DNA of 64,000 nucleotides from Rhizobium sp. 32-5/1 (GTDB taxonomy: Bacteria; Pseudomonadota; Alphaproteobacteria; Rhizobiales; Rhizobiaceae). The notes under the pieces were generated by a model. It did not search any database and was not told where the DNA came from. It saw nothing but the letters and a program-made list of their open reading frames with translations. A program made the translations under genes and the position numbers. Positions 28,833 through 38,291 of the stretch are shown piece after piece. Numbering within the stretch: the stretch's first letter is position 1; every line of letters starts with the position of its first letter. The stretch spans positions 558,001-622,000 of the forward strand of contig NZ_CP120639.1 of assembly GCF_029537235.1 (NCBI RefSeq), given 5' to 3'.

Positions 28833-29879
28833 ATGACAAAGCCGCCGCGCCAAAAATCCCAGCCGCTTTTGCGGGAGACGGATCTCCCGGTTCGCTCGCG
28901 ACCGCGCAAACCACGCGATCCGGCCCAGCCGCAGCTTCCCTTCGACCCGATGCATGATCGCATTAAACCGTGCCTGGCGCTGTTGAAGGTAAAGCCGCCG
29001 TCGGGACCGGACTGGATCTACGAGATCAAATGGGACGGCTATCGCGTCGCGGTCCACATCGAACCAAACTCGGTGCGGATCATCACACGCGGCGGCCATG
29101 ACTGGACCGACAGGTTTCCGGCAATCGCAGCCGCCGCGCGCAAGCTCGGCGTCAGGACGGCTATTCTCGATGGAGAGGCCGTCGTGCTGGATGCGCAGGG
29201 ACGTTCGGATTTTGGGGCGCTGCAACGGTCACTGGGCGGACGCGGGGGCAGGAAGGCTTCAGACGAAGCGATCCTTTACGCATTCGACCTGTTGTATTTT
29301 GACGGCCATGACCTGACGAAGATGGAGTTGTCCGGACGTCGTCATCTCCTGGAAGACCTGATCGGGGAAAGCGAGGGAGTAATCCGCGTCTCGCAGGAGG
29401 TAGAAGCGGATGGCGCGACACTTCTGGAGGCCGCGCGCGAGCACGGTCTGGAAGGCGTCATCGCCAAGCACCGCGACAGCACGTATCGATCGGGCCGGCT
29501 CGGCGACTGGTTGAAGATCAAATGCATCCAGAGCGAAAGCTTTGTGATTGTCGGATACGAGCCGTCCACTGCGGCGCGCGGTGGGATTGGCAGTCTGCTG
29601 CTGGCGGCCTACCAGGGCGACGCGTTCGTCTATGTCGGTTCAGTCGGGACCGGCTTCAAGCAGAAAGACGCAATCGAACTCCGCCGGATGCTGGACACGC
29701 TGAAGACCAAGCGTGCTCCGGTTGCGGTCGATAAAAAGGGAGTCGTCTTCGTTCAACCGACTTTGATTGCCGAGATAGAATACCGCGCCTGGACCGACGA
29801 TGGCAAGTTACGGCATGCCTCATACAAGGGCCTGCGGGAACTGCAGGACAACGCGGCGATCTACAAACTCGGCGACTAG
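28833..29879 (+). CDS. ATP-dependent DNA ligase, LigD ligase-domain type
   Basis: Seals nicks using ATP, as in the ligase part of the non-homologous end-joining enzyme LigD. The catalytic KxDG is 'EIKWDGYR', with Lys66 as the AMP-accepting residue. Further nucleotidyltransferase motifs are 'ILDGEAVV', 'YAFDLLYFDG', 'EGVIAKH' and 'DWLKIKC', followed by an OB-fold with 'VGTGF'. At 348 residues it is a stand-alone ligase without the polymerase or phosphoesterase domains of full LigD, and no ku gene is next to it. It lies divergent from the ParB-like gene and convergent with the methyltransferase-helicase. Confidence 0.9.
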   Translation: MTKPPRQKSQPLLRETDLPVRSRPRKPRDPAQPQLPFDPMHDRIKPCLALLKVKPPSGPDWIYEIKWDGYRVAVHIEPNSVRIITRGGHDWTDRFPAIAAAARKLGVRTAILDGEAVVLDAQGRSDFGALQRSLGGRGGRKASDEAILYAFDLLYFDGHDLTKMELSGRRHLLEDLIGESEGVIRVSQEVEADGATLLEAAREHGLEGVIAKHRDSTYRSGRLGDWLKIKCIQSESFVIVGYEPSTAARGGIGSLLLAAYQGDAFVYVGSVGTGFKQKDAIELRRMLDTLKTKRAPVAVDKKGVVFVQPTLIAEIEYRAWTDDGKLRHASYKGLRELQDNAAIYKLGD

Positions 29880-29898
29880 CTTTCCAAGGTCTCAAAAC

Positions 29899-29934
29899 GA
29901 AAGGGCGCTCGACCCTTTCGGGGAGCGCCCTTTC
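29899..29934. terminator. Bidirectional hairpin between ligase and methyltransferase-helicase
   Basis: A 12-base-pair perfect stem (GAAAGGGCGCTC / GAGCGCCCTTTC) with a 12-base loop lies 19 bases after the ligase stop. It faces the convergent gene ending at 30056. There is no strong T-tract on the plus side. Confidence 0.6.
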
Positions 29935-30055
29935 CGACCCGGACAGTTTCAAACGCGCGGCAATCGCCCCTGTGAGGCAAACCATCGAAACGGGTGATGA
30001 CCAATAGATGTGCACCGCCCGACCCCGTTTCAAGTGACGGCGGATATGCCGCCGT

Positions 30056-33000
30056 TCACGCGGCTTCCTGGCGATCCTCCTCTGGTTCATCGGCGGTTGC
30101 CGCCAGATCCCGCTCGATCTCGTCCAGTTGGCTCAGCTTGAGTTCAAGCTCGGCTTCGAATGAGAAGCTTTCACCCAGACGCGGTGTGTAGGAGGCAAGC
30201 CGACGTTTGGCGTCAGCCAGACGATTGCGGTGGCTCTCTCGTTCCTGTTCGAACCCGCCAAGCGCATGTTCGAGCCGAGAGATGGCACCGATCGGCGTCG
30301 TGGTCACTGGAAGATCGATCTCGTAGTCGCCACCTGTGCGTTGGAGCAGGGTGTCATAGCGATAACCATCCTTGCCGAACCGTTCGCCCTGATAAGCGAG
30401 ATCGAAGCCGCCGATCCTGGCGATGATCACCTCATTCTCTTGCTGAAGCTGAACCAGCGTGAGAATCTCCTTCATAAGCGCGCGGCCCGCGAGCTTTCGC
30501 TCGTCAAATTCGGCACTTCCGACCTGCATTGTGAATGCGTCGCCAATGGTTGGGACCAGACGGTCGATGTCCTTTCCCACATCCTGGATCCGGCGGCTGG
30601 AAAACTCGATATCCCGTTCGGCATCACGGATCTGCCGGCGGATCGCATGCTGGTCGTCGATATGGGCGGCCCGCAGCCGATCGAGACGGGCGATCTCGGC
30701 CTCGAGCCCGGCCTTCTGCATCAGCCGCTCGTCGCCGGACGCGATCGCCTTGGCCATGGCAAACTGGTTTGCCTGCCCCTCACCCATGTCCTCAAGCCGT
30801 CGAACGCTGGTGTCGCCGGACAGAGCGGCCGCAATAAAGCGGGCTTTGCGCTCGTTGTTCTGCCACATGGTGGCGTCGAGGCTGCCGAGCGTCGCATAGG
30901 CAAAGACGTCTACTTCGTCATGCTGGTTGCCCTGGCGGATAATACGGCCTTCACGCTGCTCGATCTGCGATGGCAACCACGGCACATCGAGGTGATGGAG
31001 CGCCTTCAGCCGGGCCTGGACGTTGACGCCAGTTCCCATGGTTTCCGACGAGCCGATCAGCACGCGAACCTTGCCGGCATTAAAGTCGTTGAACAGCCGC
31101 TGCTTGGCGTCCGACTTTTGTAATCCTGCATGAAAGCGATTTCGGAAGCCGGCACGCCAAGGCGGACGAGCTCATCGCGGATCCATCGGTAGGCAGAAAA
31201 ACCGCGCGTCGCCTCGACATTGATCGTGCCGAGATCGGAGAAGATCAGCTGGCCGGCGCCCGGCCGGTCAAACGGCTTGCCGTCCTTGCGACGATACTCT
31301 GCCCCTCCCGTTTCCTGCCAGATCTGGTGGGCATTGGTGACCAGTGCATTCAGCTTGTTGGCCGCCTCATTGCCCATGGCCTGATCGACCAGGCGCAGAT
31401 CGATCGCCGCATGGCGTCCGTCGGTGATGACCGAGAGCAGGATGTCGTCGCCAGGCTTGGCCGGACCGTCGCGCATTTCGATTGCCTTGATCCGCGCATC
31501 CAACTGTTTCTGATAGGCCTTGAACGCCGGCGTCGGCTCTGCGGTGACGATCTGGCGCTTGCCGCCGGAGACGTCGGGGACCTTCACATAGGTCCTGAGA
31601 TCCGCTGGCAGCACGACATCGGCAAACGACCGGAACATGGCGATGAGTTCCGGCACGTTGACGAACTGGCTGAAGCGCGTGACCGGCTTGTATTTGCCCG
31701 ACGGCTGCAGTTCGAGTTCGGTTGAAGTGTCACCGAAGGTCGAGGCCCAGGCGTCGAACTCGTGCAGACCACGTTCCGACAATGCTGCCGGATCCATCAT
31801 CCGCTGCACGGAGAACATCTCGCCGAGCGTGTTGGTGATCGGCGTTCCCGAAGCCAGCACCAGCGCCCTGCCGGGGTTCTTCGTCTCGATGAAGCGGGAT
31901 TTGACGAACAGGTCCCAGGCGCGCTGCGAGCCGTTCGGATCCACACCTCGCAACGTAGACATGTTGGTGGCGAAGGACAGCTTCCGGAACTCCTGCGCCT
32001 CGTCGACGATGATCTGATCGATCCCGAGCTCCGAGATGGTCAGCAGGTCGTCCTTGCGAGTGGCGAGGGCCTCCAGCCGTTCCTTGTGACCTTCCTTCAT
32101 GCGCTCGATGCGCTTGCGCGATAGCCGGTCGTCGCGTTCGACCTTGGTGAGCAGCTCCTCGTAGAGTTCAAGCTCATCCTGGATCATCTGCGCCTCGAAG
32201 GCCGATGGCACCGCGATGAACCGAAACGCCGAATGGGTGATGATGATGGCATCCCAGTTGGCGGTCGCTGCCCGTGACAGGAAGCGGTGACGTTTCTCCT
32301 TGACGAAATTGGTCTCGTCCGCGATCAGGATGCGGGCGTTTGGATAGAGCGCCAGAAACTCACGCGCGGCCTGCGCCAGGCAATGGCCGGGCACGGCAAG
32401 CATCGCCTTGTTGATCAGGCCGAGCCGGCGCTGTTCCATGATGGCGGCAGCCATGGTCAGCGTTTTGCCGGCGCCAACGGCATGGGCGAGATAGGTCGCA
32501 CCAGCCGAAATAACCCGCCAGATCCCGCGTTTCTGATGCCCATAAAGAGAAAAGGCGCCTGAGGCGCCCGGTAGTTGGAGATGATCGCCGTTGAAGGCTC
32601 GCGGCGCGATGTTGTTGAAAGTGTCGTTATAGACGCGCGCCAGCCGGTCGGTGCGATCTGGATCCGACCAGATCCACGACTGAAAAGCCGTCTTGATCTT
32701 GGCGAGCTTTTCCTTGGCGGCCTCCGTATCCACCGTGTTCAGCACCCGTCGCTCGGTCTCGCCGTCGCGGACGGTGTCGAAGATCTGCGGCACGGACGAA
32801 TTTAAAGCGTCGGATAGAAGCTGGCCGGCATGGCGCCGGTGGGTGCCCCATTCGGTCGTGCCTGATGCCGACCATTCCAGCTGCCTCGCGTTGACAGTCC
32901 AGGTCGCCAGTTCCGGCAGATGGTGGATCGAAATCTCGGCGTCCATTGTTTCTCTGACGAAGGCGACGACATCGTCGGCCGGGATCCATGGCGCACCGAG

Positions 33001-35142
33001 GCGTGCGGTGATATCCGAGGGCCTGAGGTCGGCGGGCTGGACCCGCTCCAGCGCCGCAACATTCCGCTGAAAGACCGGATCCAGGTCCGCCGCCGCCCGC
33101 GCGATTACCAGCTTCGACCGGACCGCACCGGATAGATAGGCATCAGCCATCTGCCATGAACCATCGGACGGATCGCGGAAGATCGCTTCGCCCAGCTCGC
33201 TGATAACCTCATCGGCGTCACAATGCAGCAGTTCGGCGATGTGATCGGGATCGACATGGCCGCGTTCGTTGAGAACGACTGCGAGCGCATCGAGCGCCGA
33301 AGTAATGATAGGTGCCGGAGGCGGAGCGATGACGCGTTCGGTAAAGATCGGCCCGGGCTTGGCGGTATTGGTTTCGAGATCGTAGTCTTCGATCGAGGCA
33401 ACCAGCCAGCAATCGGGATCGTCGAGAAAGGGTGCCATGTTCGGCCGACGATGGACCTCCCTGACCTCCCCCGTCTCCTCATCCTCCGATGTCGAGACGG
33501 AGGTGAAGTTGATCGGACCGAACTCGCGCACGAAACTGGACCAGGCGATGCGCAGCGCGACCTGCGCCTTCTGCCAGGGCTGGTCACGCTCCTGAAGCTT
33601 GAGGATGAGCCGGACCGCGTCGCGGATCGGGATCAGCTTTCCGATGATCAGGGCATGCTTGGCGAAGATGCCGTCGGTGCTGCGGCCCTTCCTGACCTCG
33701 ACCGGGACAGCAACCCCGTCCACCACCTGCATCAGCGCCGTGGCCTTGCCGATGAAATAGCTGCCTTCGCGAACCTTTGGATCATCCGGGCGCTCTGCCA
33801 TGGCTTCCGCGACTTCGTCCTCAAGGGCGAAGTCGATTGTGGAAGCCTCGCCGTCATAGATATCAGCTGGTAGCTGGCTGATCGCGGAGTTCAGGCTCGT
33901 TTCGAGATCATTGTCATAAGGGAGGCATGTATAGGCTTCGCCGAATGGACCTGACGTGATCGCATGCCGTCCCAGCACCATGTCGGAATGATCGGCGAAC
34001 CACCTGTTGATGCGGACGCTGTCGCCCTCACCTTCCACCTTTACATCCGCGAGATCGACCCATCTGTCGTCTCCAGCCTGCTCGTCGGCGCGGCGCTTCC
34101 GGAAGAAGAGGATATCGACGACAACATCCGTGCCGGCATCAGCGCGGAAACTGCCTTCGGGAAGGCGGATCGCGCCAACGAGGTCGGCCATGCCGGCGAT
34201 GTGTTCACGGGCGCGGGCGTCAGCCTTGTCCATGGTGCCGGACGAGGTCACAAAGGCAGCAAGCCCGCCAGGCTTCAGCCGGTCGATGGACTTGGCGATG
34301 AAATAGTCGTGCAGCCGCAAGCCGAGAGAGCGGAAAGCCGGATCACTCTTCACCGTGCGGTCGGAAAACGGCGGGTTGCCGAAAGCCAGATCAAAATGCG
34401 CCGGCAAGTCTGTGCGCGAAAAGTCACCTATGATGATTTTCGCACGCGGCTGCAGCAGCCGGACGATGCGGGCGGTCACCGGATCGAGCTCGACACCGGT
34501 GACATGGCTTACCGTCGAGAGCGCCTCCGGCATCAGCGCCGGAAACATGCCCGTGCCAATCCCCGGTTCGAGCACCCGACCGCCCTTGAAGCCCATGCGG
34601 ACCAAGCCTGCCCAGATAGCACGAACGATAAACTCCGGCGTGAAGTGGGCATATTGCGTGCAACGTGCCAGAGACGCGTAGTCTCCTGCCGCAACGGCGC
34701 TTTCGAGATCGACGCCGAGCTCCTCCCAGCCTTTGCGAAACGCCTCGTCGCCGGGACGCCGGAAAATGCCGTTGGCCAGGTCCGACGCGCCGAAACCTGT
34801 GAAGCGGATAAGCCTGGCCTGCTGGTCAGGTCGGGCTGGCAGGCCCTGACGCTCGATCTCATTCGCCAGCATGATGGCGGCGATATTGTCGCGTGCCCGG
34901 TCGCGCCACGATTTGGCGAGACCGCGTGAACCCTCCAACCGGAAATCCACCTTTGCCCGCATCTGCGGTTTTGGCTTCGGTTCTTTGCGAACAGGGATGG
35001 CTGGCGCCGGCGTCGATGGCGGCGGGTTATCGTCGAGGTGGTTCCCGAAGTCTAACGCAAAGCCCGGCACACCGAGATTGAAACCAGATGTGAGCGCTGT
35101 GTTTCCAAACAGGTCGATGGTGAAGGGATCGTCATGGGCCAT
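30056..35142 (-). pseudogene. Giant N6-adenine methyltransferase-helicase (antirestriction-like), one frameshift
   Basis: From ATG 35142 (AGGAG upstream) the protein has an N-terminal DNA methyltransferase: 'VLEPGIGTGMFPALMPEA' (SAM loop) and 'LAFGNPPFSDR' (NPPF catalytic motif). An SF2 helicase follows: Walker A-like 'HAVGAGKTLTMAAAIMEQ', 'IIVDEAQEFRK' (DEAQ), 'LASGTPITNTLGEMF' (motif III). After the shift come 'GSSETMGTGVNVQ' and 'SQIEQREGRIIRQGNQ' (motifs V-VI) and a coiled-coil tail. The frame breaks in the tttt run at 31116-31119; one added base gives 1,695 residues. The architecture recalls phage P1 DarB-type antirestriction proteins and Snf2-like plasmid proteins. DNA protection or remodelling during transfer is an inference. 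Confidence 0.85.
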
Positions 35143-35251
35143 GAAAAAGCTCCTGTGAGAAGGCGCGCCAAGGCACACCCGCTGCTGGCAAGATTTGCCA
35201 GGGACGGGTGCTGACGGCGCGATGGTGAAGATGGGAGGGTGGCAGCTGCCG

Positions 35252-35856
35252 TCAGGCAGCGATGGTTTCTGGAAGGAGACGGAACTGCACCGGCAGCTTG
35301 GCGGCGATCTCCTCGTCGGTCAGATCATCAAGCAGCTTCCAGATCTTGCCTTGTGCCGAGGGATAGACGAGCACGATCTGGCGATTGCGCAGATCGGCCG
35401 GAAAGCGTGCGTCGGCATAGGCACGAAAATCGGGACCGGTCGTGCTCCAGATATGATCGAGTTTTTCTTGGGCGCTCATGGCGCGCACCGGGCGGGATTC
35501 ACGTGCGATGATCTCAGCGCGCATCCGGTCGGGCGACTGGCGATCGCTCAGATCGCAATAGCTGTGGAACCAGCGAGACCGATCATCGATCGTCAGCGCG
35601 AAGAATACGCTGGTGACGCTGGCGGCCAGAAACTCGCGCATGGCGAACATGTCACCGCGATAGAAGAGCGGCGGCAGAATCTCGAACATGTGGTCGTGAT
35701 CGGCTTCCGTGATCTCGAACCACTCGCCGACATATCGCGTGCCATTTATCCTGTTATCGTCGAAGGGCGACTGGCTGTGACGATTGAACAGGGCGTACAT
35801 CTCGTGGCGGCTGGCAATGCCTTCGAACACCTTACGGATTGCGGGGAAACGAACAT
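35252..35856 (-). CDS. DUF1419-family protein
   Basis: Plasmid/island protein of the DUF1419 type: 'ASRHEMYALFNRHSQ', 'GEWFEITEADHDHMFEILPPL', 'RGDMFAMREFLAASVTSVFFAL', 'HIWSTTGPDFRAYADARFP'. The unbroken frame begins only with a GTG at 35830. A much better start, ATG 35856 preceded by GAAGGAG, is one frame off and would join if the gggg run at 35843-35846 lacked one base; that gives 201 residues beginning MFVSPAIRKVFEG. Function unknown. It lies between the TOPRIM and methyltransferase-helicase genes on the same strand, with ~110-base gaps. Confidence 0.7.
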
Positions 35857-35970
35857 CTGCGGCTCCTTCGGGGTTGGGCTGAGCTGAAAAGCCTGATCGA
35901 CCTCTGTTTTCAGTCCTTTGATCACCCCTCCTCAGCCGGCGCCTCGCGGGCAGCGGGTCAAGGGCCGCCG

Positions 35971-36924
35971 TCAGGCGGGCGGCAGCTTCACCCTTGATGC
36001 GCTGACCCGCGTATGCGGCAGCTCTCCTCTCTCCCTCCTCTCCTTCAATTCCTCATTCCAGTCCTCACATCGCGGCCTCAGCCGTGAGAAATCGCAACTG
36101 GTGCTATCCGCCATCTGGCGCAGGCGATCGGCAAAGACTTCACCCTGGACGTTGTTGTCGGTCGCGGCCACCAGCCATGCGCCTTTCCCGGAAGCCAGGG
36201 TGTCCAACGCCAGCGCGGTCAGCGGCGACCACCCGCCACCGGTGCTGACATAGAGCGTGTCGGTTCTTGTCTGCTCAATCACGGCCAGGCTGAGCGCATC
36301 GATCGCCGCCTCCGTCACACAGATCCGACGTGGATTGTTGCTCCCAAGTCCGAAGAGCGCCTTGGCACCGCCGGTGGAAAACCCGCGCCAGTCCGGACCG
36401 CGCTCTTCCCAGCCGATGACGGCGCCCGCTTCATCGACATGCTTTGCCCACATCGAGCCATGGGGTCCTTCTCGGAGCACGTCCGCCTCGATCGCCGCAG
36501 AGATGATCTGCCATGGCAACGCACGGCATTGCCGCAGATACGTCCAAGTCGCCGAAGCGCGCCACAGCCGTTTTCGGTGGTTCCAGCGGTCAGCGACCGA
36601 AGCCATTGGTTGCGTTTGATGAAGAGGCTTCTCCCAGGTCGGCATGGTGGGCTGAAACGCGACAAGATCGCCGACGGCCGTCAGGGCTTCAGCAAAACCG
36701 ATGGCATGGAGATAGCTGGCAAGCGCGAAGACGTCGCCCTTGGCGTCGGAACGGGCATCGAACCAGCCTCTGTCGCCGTGGATGACGATGACGATGTCGT
36801 CGTCGCGTCGGAATTTGACCGCCCGGCGAGTGCTCTCTTTCCGGTCTATCGCGAAGCCCTCATGCTCAAGGACGGCTGCGCAGCCCACCCGGGTACGCAG
36901 CTCCTCGATGTCATTCTTTTCCAT
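35971..36924 (-). CDS. DUF3991 / TOPRIM-domain protein (primase-like)
   Basis: A 317-residue protein with an N-terminal CHC2-like/DUF3991 region ('VGCAAVLEHEGFAIDRKESTRRAVKFRRDDDIVIVI', 'GDVFALASYLHAIGF') and a C-terminal TOPRIM_2 domain ('ICVTEAAIDALSL' with the catalytic Glu, 'WLVAATDNNVQGEVFADRL' with the DxN-type acidic patch). Related proteins are linked to plasmid replication or conjugation. The ATG at 36924 is preceded by a near-perfect Shine-Dalgarno (AGGAGGTGAT), so I start here although the same frame is open far upstream. Followed by the DUF1419 gene on the same strand. Confidence 0.82.
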   Translation of the reverse strand: MEKNDIEELRTRVGCAAVLEHEGFAIDRKESTRRAVKFRRDDDIVIVIHGDRGWFDARSDAKGDVFALASYLHAIGFAEALTAVGDLVAFQPTMPTWEKPLHQTQPMASVADRWNHRKRLWRASATWTYLRQCRALPWQIISAAIEADVLREGPHGSMWAKHVDEAGAVIGWEERGPDWRGFSTGGAKALFGLGSNNPRRICVTEAAIDALSLAVIEQTRTDTLYVSTGGGWSPLTALALDTLASGKGAWLVAATDNNVQGEVFADRLRQMADSTSCDFSRLRPRCEDWNEELKERRERGELPHTRVSASRVKLPPA

Positions 36925-37278
36925 ATCACCTCCTGTAGCTTTCCTCACTGTTCGGACCGTCAGCGCCCAGGCCGCGAAGATGGAAGCGTGCAAGGGCGCG
37001 GTTCGCAATGTGCAGATCTGCGGGACAAGCTCGCGGCGAAGCCTCCTTGCGCGCGCATCAGCGCAAGCGGCACGCGCTTCCCCGAAGGGGTGATCGGCAC
37101 AATGAGCCGATCCATAGGCAAAGGGATCGTATTCGTTGATGATGGCGTCCTCGTCGCCGTCATACTCGGCGGAAGGCATGACGCCGATTTCGCCGTCTAT
37201 TTCGAAGAGGGTGACCGGGACCATCAGGGTTCGGGCAAGATCGAATGCGTGGTTTTGTGCGAGGCTGAGATCCGACAT
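36925..37278 (-). CDS. Small hypothetical protein, start clear, end uncertain
   Basis: An ATG at 37278 with GGAG seven bases upstream starts 'MSDLSLAQNHAFDLARTL', followed by 'GVMPSAEYDGDEDAIINEYDPF', a pattern I associate with small proteins of rhizobial plasmid islands. The frame then runs without a stop straight into the TOPRIM gene, which has its own strong ribosome-binding site. After 'EYDPF' the residues become arginine/alanine rich, and another frame ('DRLIVPITPSGKRVPLALMRAQ', stop at 36960) looks equally plausible. One more indel near 37110-37130 may have fused the two genes. Confidence 0.5.
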
Positions 37279-37290
37279 GTGAGGCTCCAT

Positions 37291-38023
37291 CCGTTGGCGG
37301 GGCCGATCCCCGCTCGATGGCGCCCGTTTGATCCGGGCCCGGCCGCGGTCACCTCGGCGGCGCAGCCATAGGTCGCAGTGGCTGCGAACCCCATGTGGGT
37401 TGACCGTCCAAGGCGGGATTGGATTAGGGATTCCAGACAAGAGAGCTGGGTTGGCAACGCCAATGGGTGGAGCATTATTGCGGTCGGCCTGAAATTGCCT
37501 TGCCGCTTGCTGACCAGGCGACCTACAGGTTCCGATACGAAGAAGGTGTTGGACATTTGCTGCTTGTGGCTTTCCGAAAGGGGAACTGTCAGCAACGCTC
37601 AATGGTGCCAGACCAACGTCGTCATTGAACGCGTCAGGGATGAAAGCCGAAAGGCAGAAGGCTCGCGTCCCGAGGCTTTTGCATAGCCAACAGCCCGGCC
37701 CGACAGGGCGACGTAATGCCAGACTGTGGAGGCCTCGTTCTCTCCGTGTGCAACGATTGGGAACAACACACCCGTACGCCGAATTCTGCATGTATCCTAC
37801 TGACAATGTCGGCCATGATCTTTGCAACGCCGCCCGGCTTCGAAGCGGTGATGAAAAGTATTGAGGAGCTCGAGGCAGCGGTCAACACGACCAAATAGCC
37901 CACCCCCTCTAAAAAGAGGCCTCGATGCCGCTATCGCCCTGTTGGCGGTTGTTGAGCAAGCAATCGCGCTATAAAAAGCTTGTCGCAGAGTCAAATGGCT
38001 GCGGGAATTGAAGAGGAACTGTC
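37291..38023. other. Intergenic stretch upstream of the cold-shock gene
   Basis: About 730 bases. A long minus-strand frame that runs into the TOPRIM gene covers much of it but has no start signal or family likeness here. A short plus-strand ORF ends 'PGFEAVMKSIEELEAAVNTTK' at 37898; no family recognised. The cspA 5' leader lies at its right end. Confidence 0.4.
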
Positions 38024-38227
38024 ATGCCCACCGGTACTGTTAAATTTTTTAATAGTGACAAGGGATTTGGTTTCATCACACCGGAGACAGGCGGAACGGA
38101 TGTCTTCGTGCACGTGTCTGCTTTGCAGCAAGGCGGGTCGCTGAGAGAAGGTGACAAAGTCAACTTCGAGATTGGCCAGGATCGCAAGACGGGCAAGTCG
38201 AAGGCCGAGAACGTCAGCGTACTCTGA
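38024..38227 (+). CDS. cspA: Cold-shock protein (CspA family)
   Basis: A 67-residue single-domain nucleic-acid chaperone. The RNP-1 motif is 'KGFGFITP' and RNP-2 is 'VFVHVSAL'; the N-terminus '[11 protein letters not shown]' is the family signature. An AGAGGAA lies six bases before the ATG. It is a stand-alone gene with a hairpin terminator just downstream. Whether it responds to cold cannot be said from sequence, since many rhizobial paralogues are constitutive. Confidence 0.95.
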   Translation: MPTGTVKFFNSDKGFGFITPETGGTDVFVHVSALQQGGSLREGDKVNFEIGQDRKTGKSKAENVSVL

Positions 38228-38242
38228 TCCTTGACGAGCCGA

Positions 38243-38270
38243 TTAGCCTGCCTATGAACTGGCAGGCTAA
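38243..38270. terminator. Hairpin terminator between cspA and dnaE2
   Basis: TTAGCCTGCC and GGCAGGCTAA form a perfect ten-base-pair stem with an eight-base loop. It begins 15 bases after the cspA stop and lies 21 bases before the convergent dnaE2 stop, so it may serve both genes. Confidence 0.75.
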
Positions 38271-38291
38271 CTGCAACCTACATCTGCGGAT

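Noticed and set aside
36925..37827. Reading the TOPRIM gene as a 618-residue protein starting at 37827
   Set aside because: The strong AGGAGGTGAT before ATG 36924 and the family start there favour the short form; the far upstream part has no protein-like pattern.
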